From JACVRW01 sp035650215 (GTDB taxonomy: Bacteria > Actinomycetota > Thermoleophilia > Solirubrobacterales > Thermoleophilaceae), in assembly GCA_035650215.1 (NCBI GenBank), contig DASRIC010000002.1, positions 166,273 to 230,272 of the forward strand: 64,000 bases of DNA. Reading direction: 5' to 3'. The notes beneath the pieces are model-generated. The model was not told the DNA's origin and did no database searches. It saw only the letters and a program-made list of their open reading frames with translations. Both the position numbers and the translations under genes were made by a program. The stretch's first letter is position 1, and every line of letters begins with the position of its first letter. Below are positions 42,033-49,934 of this stretch, piece by piece.

Positions 42033-42923
42033 ATGCCCGAGTCGAGCAGGACCCCCCTCTCCATCCGCGAGCCCGAGACGCCGGGCGAGTCGCTCGTGCC
42101 CACGGAGGACCTCAAACGGCACCTCCCCGGCGTCGAGCCGGAGCGGCGGCTCACGGACTGGGGGCGCTCCGAGCGGATCGAGGGAGCCTTCGACGCCACC
42201 GTCGCCGAGTTCTTCTACCGCTACTGGTTCCGGGCGGAGATCGAGGGGATCGAGAACGTGCCGTCCACCGGCGGCGCGCTGCTCGTGTCGAACCATTCCG
42301 GCGCGCTGCCGCCGGACGCGGCAATGATCGCCAAGGCGATCCGCGAGGAGCACCCGCACCCGCGCCCGCTCAACATCACGGTCGAGCACTTCTTCAAGGG
42401 CTATCCGGGCTTCAGCGTGCTGCTCCCCAAGCTCGGCTGCGTGGCGGCGAACCCCGCCAACGTGCAGCGCCTCCTCTACGACGAGGAGCAGCTCGTGCTG
42501 GTGTTCCCCGAGGGGCGCAAGGGCACCGAGAAGCTCTACAAGGACCGCTACCGGCTGCGCCGCTTCGGCCGCGGCGGCTTCGTCGAGGCGGCGATGCGCG
42601 CGCGGGCGCCGATCGTGCCGGTGTGCGTGGTCGGCGCCGAGGAGGCGGCGCCGGTGTTCGCGCAGGTCGGCCTGCTCAAGCGGCTCACCGGGCTCCTGTA
42701 CTTCCCGATCACGCCCACCTTCCCGCACATGGGGCTGCTCGGGATGCTGGGCTACCTGCCGGCCAAGTTCAAGCTGCGCTTCCTCGAGCCGGTTCACTTC
42801 GACGAGCAGGGCCTCGAGCGCGACAAGGCGCTCGTCCAGACGGTGGCCCACGACGTCCGCTCGCGCATCCAGGAGAACCTCTGGGACATGGTGGCCAAGC
42901 GCAAGTCCGTGTGGTTCGGATAG
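42033..42923 (+). CDS. PlsC-like lysophospholipid/glycerolipid acyltransferase
   Basis: A 296-residue protein with a LPLAT domain: VSNHSGALPPD (His-to-Asp motif with six intervening residues, a recognised variant), VFPEGRKGTEK (FPEGxRxx motif III) and PIVPVCVVGAEE (motif IV). It transfers acyl groups in membrane lipid synthesis or modification; acceptor unknown. ATG 42033 follows the HAD stop by 31 bases; the upstream frame is not conserved-looking. The stop shares one base with the next GTG. Confidence 0.85.
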   Translation: MPESSRTPLSIREPETPGESLVPTEDLKRHLPGVEPERRLTDWGRSERIEGAFDATVAEFFYRYWFRAEIEGIENVPSTGGALLVSNHSGALPPDAAMIAKAIREEHPHPRPLNITVEHFFKGYPGFSVLLPKLGCVAANPANVQRLLYDEEQLVLVFPEGRKGTEKLYKDRYRLRRFGRGGFVEAAMRARAPIVPVCVVGAEEAAPVFAQVGLLKRLTGLLYFPITPTFPHMGLLGMLGYLPAKFKLRFLEPVHFDEQGLERDKALVQTVAHDVRSRIQENLWDMVAKRKSVWFG

Positions 42924-44407
42924 TGGACTCGCGGCGAATCCTCGTCACGGGCGTGTCGACCTACTGGGGCGGCCGGCTGGCGCGCGCGCTCGAGGCGTTC
43001 CCGGAGGTCGAGGCGGTGATCGGGGTCGACAACGAGGAGCCGCAGGTCGAGCTCGAGCGGACCGAGTACGTGAAGGTCGGGGCCCAGCACGCGCTCCTGC
43101 GGCGGGTGGTGGAGGCCGCCGAGATCGACACGGTGGTCGACACGCGGCTCGTGGTCGATTCCTCCACGACCACGACGGCGAAGGCGCACGAGAACAACGT
43201 GATCGGGACGATGAACATCCTCGCCGCGTGCAGCGGGCCGAACTCGCCGGTGCGCAAGGTCGTGTTCAAGTCGTCGACCCACTTCTACGGCTGCGAGCAG
43301 GACGACCCGGCGTTCTTCGACGAGACCATGCGCCGACCGCACCCGCCCCGCACGCCGATCGAGCGCGACATCGTGGAGGCCGAGGCGTCGCTCGGCGAGT
43401 TCGCCGAGCGCAACCCCCAGGCGGCGGTCACGATCCTGCGCTTCGCCAACGTGCTCGGACCGGACGTGCGGACCTCGCACGTGGACCTGTTCTCGCTGCC
43501 GGTGGTGCCGATGATCCTCGGCTTCGACCCGCGCTACCAGTTCGTGCACGAGGACGACGTGGTGCACGCGCTCGAGCACGGCGTCAAGCACCGGGCGCCG
43601 GGCGTGTTCAACGTGGCGGGCGACGGCGTGCTGGCGCTCAGCGAGGTGGCGGGCCTGCTGGGCAAGCGCTACGCGCCGGTGCTGCCGCCGTGGGGGACCG
43701 GGCTGGCGCTCGGCACGCTGCGGCGGCTCGGCCTGCGGATCCCGCCGGAGGCGATGAACCAGCTGCGCTTCGGGCGCGGCGTGGACAACCGCCGCTTCAA
43801 GGCGGCCGGCTTCCACTACCAGCACACGAGCCGCGAGACCGTGCAGCGCTTCGGCGAGCACCTGCGCCTCCACCCGGTCATGCGAGGCGGCCAGGAGCCC
43901 TATCGCTACGAGCGCGAGGTCGAGGAGTTCCTGCGCTGGAGCCCGCACGTGAAGAGCGCGCGCCCGCGAGGAGCCGCGCCGGTGGAGCAGCCGCCGCCGG
44001 TGGCCGCAGAGACCGAGCGGCGTCTGGTCGCGGCCGAGCAGCGCGCCATGGCCGCCGAGCTGGCTGCCGGCAAGGCCGTCGAGCGCGCGAAGAAGGCGGA
44101 GCGGCGGGCCGCTGAGGCGGCGCTCAAGGCCACCGAGCGCGCGAAGAAGGCCGAGCGTCGCGCGCGCCAGGCGGTGGAGGAGGCCACCCGCGACGCCGGC
44201 GAGCGGGCCGCGCCGGCGCCCAGCTCGCGTCCACAGCCGGTGGAGCACTACGACGACCTGGCGGCCGAGGAGGTGATCGCGCTCTTGGCCTCACTCGAGC
44301 GCGACGATCTGCAGACGCTGCGCGACCACGAGCGCCGGCACGCCAATCGAGCGAGGGTGCTGAGCGCGATCGAGTCCGTGCTCGCGCGCGCCGGATCCCG
44401 CGCCTAG
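42923..44407 (+). CDS. NAD-dependent epimerase-like protein with Ala/Lys helix and C-terminal helical domain
   Basis: A 494-residue multidomain protein. Residues 1-300 are an extended SDR (ILVTGVSTYWGGRLARAL; GTMNILAAC; KVVFKSSTHFYG). The dinucleotide loop is G-V-S-T-Y-W-G-G, not the standard GxxGxxG, and no clear YxxxK pair is visible. Residues about 355-440 form a charged helix containing two copies of ERAKKAERRA, 18 residues apart. The end (YDDLAAEEVIALLASLERDD) resembles a helical module seen on other actinobacterial proteins. It may be a scaffold or regulator and not an active epimerase. It is coupled to the acyltransferase. Confidence 0.75.
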   Translation: MDSRRILVTGVSTYWGGRLARALEAFPEVEAVIGVDNEEPQVELERTEYVKVGAQHALLRRVVEAAEIDTVVDTRLVVDSSTTTTAKAHENNVIGTMNILAACSGPNSPVRKVVFKSSTHFYGCEQDDPAFFDETMRRPHPPRTPIERDIVEAEASLGEFAERNPQAAVTILRFANVLGPDVRTSHVDLFSLPVVPMILGFDPRYQFVHEDDVVHALEHGVKHRAPGVFNVAGDGVLALSEVAGLLGKRYAPVLPPWGTGLALGTLRRLGLRIPPEAMNQLRFGRGVDNRRFKAAGFHYQHTSRETVQRFGEHLRLHPVMRGGQEPYRYEREVEEFLRWSPHVKSARPRGAAPVEQPPPVAAETERRLVAAEQRAMAAELAAGKAVERAKKAERRAAEAALKATERAKKAERRARQAVEEATRDAGERAAPAPSSRPQPVEHYDDLAAEEVIALLASLERDDLQTLRDHERRHANRARVLSAIESVLARAGSRA

Positions 44408-44507
44408 AGCGGGATAGCGGGCGGGTCGGAGGCCCGAAGCTGCGCAAGTGGGCTGTCAACCGTAGTCGCGCGCCGGAACGCTCCCTACACTCCCAGAGCC
44501 CCCTGCC

Positions 44508-45542
44508 ATGAAGCACAAGTGGCTCATCTTCCTCGCCGTGCTCGCGCTGGTCCTCGCAGGAGGAGCTGTCGCCGCGCTCGCCTATGACTCGTCTCGCGAC
44601 GACCTGATTGCCGACGGCGTAACGGTCGCCGGCGTGGACGTGGGCGGCATGCGCGTGGACGAAGCGCGGCAGGTGATCACCCGTGAGCTCCAGGAGCCTC
44701 TCGAGCAGCCGATAGTGGTCACGTTCAGAAAGCGGCGCTTCACCCTCTCCGCGAAGGATGCCGGGGTGAACGCCAACGTGGACGCCATGGTCGACCAGGC
44801 ACTCGCCGCGAGCCGCAGCGGCAGCATCGTGAGCCGCGTGGCGCGCGACATCACTGGCGGGGAGGAGAACGCTCAGGTGGCGGCTCGGGTGACCTACTCC
44901 GAGCCGGCCGTCCGCAGGCTCGTCCGACGCGTGAAGCGCAATGTGAACCGCCCCGCGCGCGATGCCGAGCTGAGCTTCCCGTCGCTCGAGCGGGTCAAGG
45001 AGCAGACCGGCGTCCAGGTGAGGGGCCCGGCGCTCCAGCGCCGGATCGCGCAGACGCTCACCGTGCCCGACGTGGATCGTCAGGTCAAGGCCGCCGTCCG
45101 GGTGGTCCAGCCAAAGGTCACGCAGGACGATCTGGCGCAGAAGTACCCGTCGATCCTCGTGGCGGACCGGGCCAACTTCAAGCTACGCCTCTATCGCAAC
45201 CTCAAGCTCCAGAAGGAGTACACGGTGGCGGTCGGCGCGCTCGGCTTCGACACCCCGGCCGGGCTCTACCACATCCAGAACAAGGCCGTGAACCCCGCCT
45301 GGAGCGTGCCCAATAGCGCCTGGGCGGGCTCGCTGGCGGGAACGACCGTGCCCGGCGGCGTGCCGGAGAACCCGCTCAAGGCGCGCTGGCTCGGCATCTA
45401 CGACGGCGCTGGGATCCACGGCACCGACCAGACCTACTCGCTCGGGACGGCGGCCTCGCACGGCTGCATCCGGATGTCGATCCCGGACGTGATCGAGCTC
45501 TACGACCAGGTCCCGGTCGGCGCGCCGATCTACATCGCGTAG
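44508..45542 (+). CDS. L,D-transpeptidase (YkuD) with N-terminal peptidoglycan-binding-like domain
   Basis: A 344-residue envelope protein. An uncleaved signal anchor (about 5-25) precedes a PG-binding-4-like domain (about 35-180; GVTVAGVDVGGMRVDEARQVI). The YkuD domain (about 225-344) has IHGTDQTYSLGTAASHGCIRM with the catalytic His and Cys320. It would make 3-3 cross-links or attach proteins to peptidoglycan outside the membrane. ATG start; TACACT (44488-44493) could be the promoter -10. Confidence 0.92.
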   Translation: MKHKWLIFLAVLALVLAGGAVAALAYDSSRDDLIADGVTVAGVDVGGMRVDEARQVITRELQEPLEQPIVVTFRKRRFTLSAKDAGVNANVDAMVDQALAASRSGSIVSRVARDITGGEENAQVAARVTYSEPAVRRLVRRVKRNVNRPARDAELSFPSLERVKEQTGVQVRGPALQRRIAQTLTVPDVDRQVKAAVRVVQPKVTQDDLAQKYPSILVADRANFKLRLYRNLKLQKEYTVAVGALGFDTPAGLYHIQNKAVNPAWSVPNSAWAGSLAGTTVPGGVPENPLKARWLGIYDGAGIHGTDQTYSLGTAASHGCIRMSIPDVIELYDQVPVGAPIYIA

Positions 45543-45550
45543 CGGGCCCA

Positions 45551-45829
45551 CTAAGGCCCGATCTCCGGCACCGGCACCTCCTGCCAGCCGTGCTCCTCGA
45601 GCAGGGCTTGGCGGCCGGTGTGTCGAATGCAGAGCGTGCCTATGAAGACTCCGCGCTCGCGCTTTCGCAGCACCGCGTACCACATGGTTGACGCGTCGCT
45701 GGGGCCCTGGATCGGATGCCACGGCTTGACCGGCTTGTCATGGTCGTCGACCAGCTCCGCCTCGGCGAGCTGACGCCGCGTGGCAACCCGACCGTCCCGC
45801 GTGTTGACGAAGAACGAACCCACGGCCAT
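45551..45829 (-). CDS. Uncharacterised 92-residue protein
   Basis: A small protein starting MAVGSFFVNTRDGRVATRRQLA, with a central WHPIQGPSDASTMWYAVLRK and ending GWQEVPVPEIGP. The composition looks like a folded protein, but I do not recognise it. The ATG is at 45829; GTG 45823 is an alternative that would have a minus-strand TACGCT box (45832-45837) 8 bases upstream. Its 5' end overlaps the head-to-head xerC gene by 25-50 bases, depending on the xerC start. Confidence 0.55.
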   Translation of the reverse strand: MAVGSFFVNTRDGRVATRRQLAEAELVDDHDKPVKPWHPIQGPSDASTMWYAVLRKRERGVFIGTLCIRHTGRQALLEEHGWQEVPVPEIGP

Positions 45830-46706
45830 CGAGCGTAGTTGGCAGGAGGCGCTCGAGCGCTTCGACGACTGGCAGCGCGCCCGGGGCATGGGGGAGAAGA
45901 CGCGCCGCGCCTACCACGTCGACCTGGCGCAGCTGGCCGATTGGGCGGCCGGACGCGGGCTCGGCCCGTACGAGCTCGGGCACCGGGACCTGCGGCTGTT
46001 CGCGGGCGTGGTGTCGGAGCGCGGCGCCGCCAAGTCGACGGTCGCGCGCAAGCTGGCCGCCATCCGCACCTTCCACCGCCAGCTGCTGGAGCGGGGCGAG
46101 ATCGAGGCGAACCCGGCGGAGCTGGTGTCGAGCCCGAAGAAGGACGCCTACCTGCCGCAGGTACTGAAGGCGGGGGAGGTGGCGGAGCTGCTCGACCGGA
46201 TCCCGGCCTCGAGCCCGCTCGACCTGCGCGATCGCGCCATGTTCGAGTTGGCCTACGCGGCCGGCCTGCGGGCGGAGGAGCTCGTAAACCTCGACATCCA
46301 CAGCGTCGACCCCGACGCCGAGGAGGTCAGGGTCGAGGGCAAAGGCGGCCGCACCCGGGTGGTGCCGGCGGGCGAGCAGGCCTGGCGCGCGCTCGAGCGC
46401 TACCTCGCCCGCGGCCGGCCGGCACTCAGGGACGGAGCGGGCGACGCGCTCTTTCTCTCGAAGAGCGGACGCCGGCTCTCGACCTCGGACGTGCGCCGCC
46501 GTCTGCGGCTCCAGGCGCGCCGGGCCGGGATCACGCCGCACACGCTCCGGCACTCGTTCGCCACCCACCTGCTCGAGGGGGGCGCCGATCTGCGAGCGAT
46601 ACAGGAGCTGCTCGGTCACGCCTCCATCGGAACGACTCAGACCTACACTCGGGTAGAGTCGAGGCGCCTCAGGATGGCGTACTCGCGCTCTCACCCGCGC
46701 GCGTAA
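45780..46706 (+). CDS. xerC: Tyrosine recombinase XerC
   Basis: A 308-residue tyrosine recombinase resolving chromosome dimers. The SAM-like N-terminal domain is at about 18-110 (WQEALERFDDWQRARGM). The catalytic set is complete: Arg164 in AAGLRAEELVNL, Lys188 in GKGGRTRVVP, His254 and Arg257 in HTLRHSFATHLLEGG, His280 in LLGHASIGTTQTY, and Tyr289. GTG 45780, GTG 45801 or TTG 45804 could start translation; all lie inside the divergent small gene. Position after the dprA region and before a WhiG-type sigma gene supports XerC over a mobile integrase. Confidence 0.9.
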   Translation: MATRPSRVLTKNEPTAIERSWQEALERFDDWQRARGMGEKTRRAYHVDLAQLADWAAGRGLGPYELGHRDLRLFAGVVSERGAAKSTVARKLAAIRTFHRQLLERGEIEANPAELVSSPKKDAYLPQVLKAGEVAELLDRIPASSPLDLRDRAMFELAYAAGLRAEELVNLDIHSVDPDAEEVRVEGKGGRTRVVPAGEQAWRALERYLARGRPALRDGAGDALFLSKSGRRLSTSDVRRRLRLQARRAGITPHTLRHSFATHLLEGGADLRAIQELLGHASIGTTQTYTRVESRRLRMAYSRSHPRA

Positions 46707-46718
46707 GCGAAGACCCGA

Positions 46719-47510
46719 ATGGAGACAAACCTCAAGGCGATAGAGCTCAAGGACCTTTGGCGTCGCTATAAGGACGACCGCGACGAGAAGGCCCGCGAGC
46801 GGCTGGTGCTCGCCTACGCACCGCTCGTCAAGTACGTGGCCGGCCGGATGTCGAGCGGCCTGCCGTCGCACGTCGAGGAGGCCGACCTCATCTCCTACGG
46901 CCTGCTCGGCCTGATTTCCGCGATCGAGCGCTTCGAGCCCGAGCGCGAGATCAAGTTCGAGACGTTCGCCATCACCCGCATCAAGGGCTCGATCATCGAC
47001 GAGCTGCGCTCGCTCGACTGGGTGCCGCGCTCGGTGCGCGCCAAGGCGCGCGAGATCGAGAAGGTGAACGCGAAGCTCGAGCACCAGCTCCACCGCGCCC
47101 CCACCGATCAGGAGATGGCCGGCGGGCTCGGCGTGTCGGTGGAGGAGTTCCAGGAGTCGCTCGTGCGGATCTCGAACTCGTCGGTGGTGGCGCTCGACGA
47201 GCTCTGGACGGTGTCCGACTCGTCCGGCGACCAGGTCTCGCTGCTCGACACGATCCAGGACCCGCAGGCGCTCGATCCGGCGGCGGAGATGGACACGACC
47301 GAGATGAAGGACCGGCTGGCCGACGCGATCGCGCGGCTGCCGGAGCGGGAGAAGCTCGTGGTGGCGCTCTACTACTACGAGAACCTGACGCTGCGGGAGA
47401 TCGGAGAGGTGCTCGGGGTCACCGAGTCGCGCGTGTCGCAGCTGCACACGAAGGCCGTGCTGCGGCTCAAGTCGCGCCTGCAGGGAGACCCCATCTCCGA
47501 GGCCGAGTAG
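46719..47510 (+). CDS. WhiG/FliA-family RNA polymerase sigma factor
   Basis: A 263-residue group 3 sigma factor. Region 2 (about 15-95) has LVKYVAGRMSSGLP, EEADLISYGLLGLISAIERFEP and FETFAITRIKGSIIDELRSLDWVPRSVR, the last being the hallmark of FliA/WhiG sigma factors. Region 3 is about 105-165, and region 4 (about 195-255) holds LPEREKLVVALYYYENLTLREIGEVLGVTESRVSQ. No flagellar genes are nearby, and gene order after dprA/xerC matches streptomycete whiG, so a developmental or stress role is inferred. The next genes look like its partner-switching regulators. Confidence 0.9.
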   Translation: METNLKAIELKDLWRRYKDDRDEKARERLVLAYAPLVKYVAGRMSSGLPSHVEEADLISYGLLGLISAIERFEPEREIKFETFAITRIKGSIIDELRSLDWVPRSVRAKAREIEKVNAKLEHQLHRAPTDQEMAGGLGVSVEEFQESLVRISNSSVVALDELWTVSDSSGDQVSLLDTIQDPQALDPAAEMDTTEMKDRLADAIARLPEREKLVVALYYYENLTLREIGEVLGVTESRVSQLHTKAVLRLKSRLQGDPISEAE

Positions 47511-47526
47511 TAGTGGCTGGCCTTCG

Positions 47527-49560
47527 ATGGCGCGCCGCCGCTCAGGGAGTCGTCCAGATCAGCTGAGGGTTCGCGCCCGGCAGCAGGCGGCCGTCGCGGA
47601 TCTCGGCCAGCGCGCCCTCGCCGGCGCCCCGCTCGCCGAGCTGATCGACACGGCCGCGGCCACCTCGGCGTGCGAGTTGGGCACGGACTACGCCTCCGTG
47701 CTCGAGCTCACTGACGAGGGGAGCGGGCTGCTGGTGCGCGCCGCGACCGGCTTTCCGCCCGGCGCGCTCGGAACGGTGCTGTCCGCCGAGCCGGACCAGC
47801 TGCCCGGCTACGCGCTGCGCTCGAACGTAGCGGTCGTGACGCCGGACTTCGCCGGCGAGGAGCGCTTCCGGCCCTCGGAGGTCCAGCAGGCCGCGGGCGT
47901 GGTGAGCGCGATGGCGGCCCCGATCGGCGCGCGCGGCCGCCATTTCGGCGTGATCGCCGTGCACGCACTCCAGCCACACCACTTCTCCGCGGACGACGCC
48001 CACTTCCTCACCGCGGTGGCCAACGTGCTGAGCGCCGCGGCGGAGCGAGCCCGCCACGAGGAGGCGCTCCGGGAGTCGGAGGCCGGCTTCCGCGAGCTGG
48101 CCGACACGGCGCCCGTGATGCTCTGGACGACCGACACCGACGGTCTCGTGACGTTCGTGAACGAGGGCTGGCTCTCCTGGACCGGTACGAGGTTCGAGGA
48201 CGAGCTCGGCGCGAGCTGGACGCTCGGGGTCCATCCGGACGACCAGGCCCTCGTGCTCGGTAGCTGGGATCAGCGCCTGGCCGCGCGCGAGCCCTGGGAG
48301 CTCGAGTACCGCCTTTGCACCCACACGGGCGACTACCGCTGGGTGGTCGACCGGGGAGTTCCTCGCTACGAGGGCGGCGCCTTCGTGGGCTACGTGGGCG
48401 CCGCCGTGGACATCCACGAGCGCAAGACGATGGAAGGGCAGCTGCTCGCGATCTACGAGCGCGAGCACGACATCGCCGCCACGCTGCAGCGCAGCCTGCT
48501 GCCGCAACGGCTGCCGCGCATCGAGGGGCTCGAGCTGGCGGCGCGCTACCTGCCGGCCGCCAGGGGCGCGTCGATAGGCGGGGACTGGTACGACGCGCTA
48601 GAGCGCCCCGACGGGCGCGTGGCGCTGGTGGTGGGCGACGTGGTGGGCCATGGGCTGCGCGCCGCGGCGACGATGGGTCAGCTGCGCAACGCGTTCCGCG
48701 CCTACGGTCTCGTGGAGGACTCGCCGGCCGAGGTGGTGGCGCGTCTCAACCGGCTCGTGACGATCGGGGTCGAGGAGGCGATGGCCACCGTGCTGTACCT
48801 CGTGCTCGACCGCGAGACGGGCGAGGTGGCGTATGCCTGTGCCGGGCACCCGCCACCGCTCGTGTTGGCACCCGACGGGCCGCGCTTCCTCGAGGGAGGG
48901 CGCTCGGTGCCGGTGGGGGCGGCGGATCCCGTCGTTTTCCGCGAGAGCCGGGAGCGGCTCGAGCCCGGGTCGACGCTCCTGCTCTACACCGACGGGCTGG
49001 TCGAGCGCCGCGACGTGCCGCTCGGCGAGCGCCTCGACGAGCTGGCCGAGGCCGCGCGGGGACCCGAGGTCGACCTCGAGACGCTCTGCGACCGCCTGCT
49101 GGCCGCTGTGCTGGGCGACGCCAAGCCGAGCGACGACGTTGCCCTGCTGGCGGTCCGCCCGCTGGCCGCGGGCGCTGACCAGATCAGCGTCTCGCTGCCG
49201 GCCGAGCCGGAGTCGCTCACCGGGCTGCGCCGGCGCCTCAGCCGCTTCCTGCACGCCGCGGGCGCTTCGGAGATCGAGGCATACGAGATCACGCTGGCCA
49301 TCTGCGAGGCGGCCGGCAACGCCATCGAGCACGCCTACGGCCCGGGCGACGCCACCTTCGACGTCGAGGCGGCGCTCGCGGACGGCGAGCTGGCCGCCAC
49401 CGTGCGCGACCGCGGGAATTGGCGGGAGCGGCGCTCGGAGCACCGCGGGCGCGGCCTGCGGATCATCGAGGGTCTGATGGACGAGGTCGACGTGGCGAGC
49501 GAGGACGGCGGGACGGTGGTGAAGATGCGCAGGCGCCTGGAGGCCGCCCGGGCGGCGTGA
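47527..49560 (+). CDS. GAF-PAS-PP2C(SpoIIE)-HATPase multidomain regulator
   Basis: A 677-residue cytoplasmic regulator. GAF is at about 20-175; PAS/PAC at about 185-305 (ELADTAPVMLWTTDTDGLVTFVN; YVGAAVDIHERK). The SpoIIE-type PP2C phosphatase is at about 315-545 (IAATLQRSLLPQRLP; GGDWYDAL and VVGDVVGHGLRAA with metal Asp residues; ACAGHPPPLV; LLYTDGLVERR; SDDVALLAVR). An RsbW-like HATPase kinase is at about 555-670 (ICEAAGNAIEHAYGPGD; RGRGLRIIEGLMDEV). One chain thus carries sensor, phosphatase and anti-sigma kinase modules. It lies between a sigma gene and a STAS gene, with which it overlaps. Confidence 0.92.
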   Translation: MARRRSGSRPDQLRVRARQQAAVADLGQRALAGAPLAELIDTAAATSACELGTDYASVLELTDEGSGLLVRAATGFPPGALGTVLSAEPDQLPGYALRSNVAVVTPDFAGEERFRPSEVQQAAGVVSAMAAPIGARGRHFGVIAVHALQPHHFSADDAHFLTAVANVLSAAAERARHEEALRESEAGFRELADTAPVMLWTTDTDGLVTFVNEGWLSWTGTRFEDELGASWTLGVHPDDQALVLGSWDQRLAAREPWELEYRLCTHTGDYRWVVDRGVPRYEGGAFVGYVGAAVDIHERKTMEGQLLAIYEREHDIAATLQRSLLPQRLPRIEGLELAARYLPAARGASIGGDWYDALERPDGRVALVVGDVVGHGLRAAATMGQLRNAFRAYGLVEDSPAEVVARLNRLVTIGVEEAMATVLYLVLDRETGEVAYACAGHPPPLVLAPDGPRFLEGGRSVPVGAADPVVFRESRERLEPGSTLLLYTDGLVERRDVPLGERLDELAEAARGPEVDLETLCDRLLAAVLGDAKPSDDVALLAVRPLAAGADQISVSLPAEPESLTGLRRRLSRFLHAAGASEIEAYEITLAICEAAGNAIEHAYGPGDATFDVEAALADGELAATVRDRGNWRERRSEHRGRGLRIIEGLMDEVDVASEDGGTVVKMRRRLEAARAA

Positions 49561-49901
49561 CCTCGCCGGCCGAGATCGCGGTCGTCAGGGAGGGCGGAGC
49601 CATCGTCGCCCACGTGACCGGCGACGTGGACATGACGAACGCTGCGCACCTGCGCGACGAGCTACTCAGCTCGATTCCGAACGACGCGCTCGCGCTCGTG
49701 ATCGATCTCGTGCGCTGCCGCTACCTCGACTCGGCCGCGATCGAGGTGCTCTTCGACCTGGCCCGCAGGCTCGGGCGCAGGCGCCAGGCGCTGCGGCTCG
49801 TGGTGCCCAAGGGGTCCCCGCTCACACGCGTGCTCGAGCTCACCGAGGTCGGCAGCGCTGCGCCGATCTTCGAGACGCTGGACCAGGCGCTCGCCCAGTA
49901 G
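49557..49901 (+). CDS. STAS-domain anti-sigma factor antagonist
   Basis: A 114-residue SpoIIAA/RsbV-like protein. The core pattern VAHVTGDVDMTNAAHLRDELL leads to VIDLVRCRYLDSAAIEVLFDLARRL, with Ser59 (DSxAI motif) as the predicted phosphorylation site. By family knowledge the unphosphorylated form binds an RsbW-type kinase and frees a sigma factor. It is coupled by GTGA to the regulator that carries both the kinase and phosphatase domains, so that protein is the obvious partner. Confidence 0.9.
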   Translation: MTSPAEIAVVREGGAIVAHVTGDVDMTNAAHLRDELLSSIPNDALALVIDLVRCRYLDSAAIEVLFDLARRLGRRRQALRLVVPKGSPLTRVLELTEVGSAAPIFETLDQALAQ

Positions 49902-49934
49902 GCTCCGCCATCGACGTCGAGCACAAGGAGTGGG

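Noticed and set aside
45780..46706. Tyrosine recombinase as evidence for an integrated mobile element
   Set aside because: No attachment repeats, tRNA gene or phage genes are nearby, and its position next to the WhiG-type sigma gene fits the housekeeping XerC.
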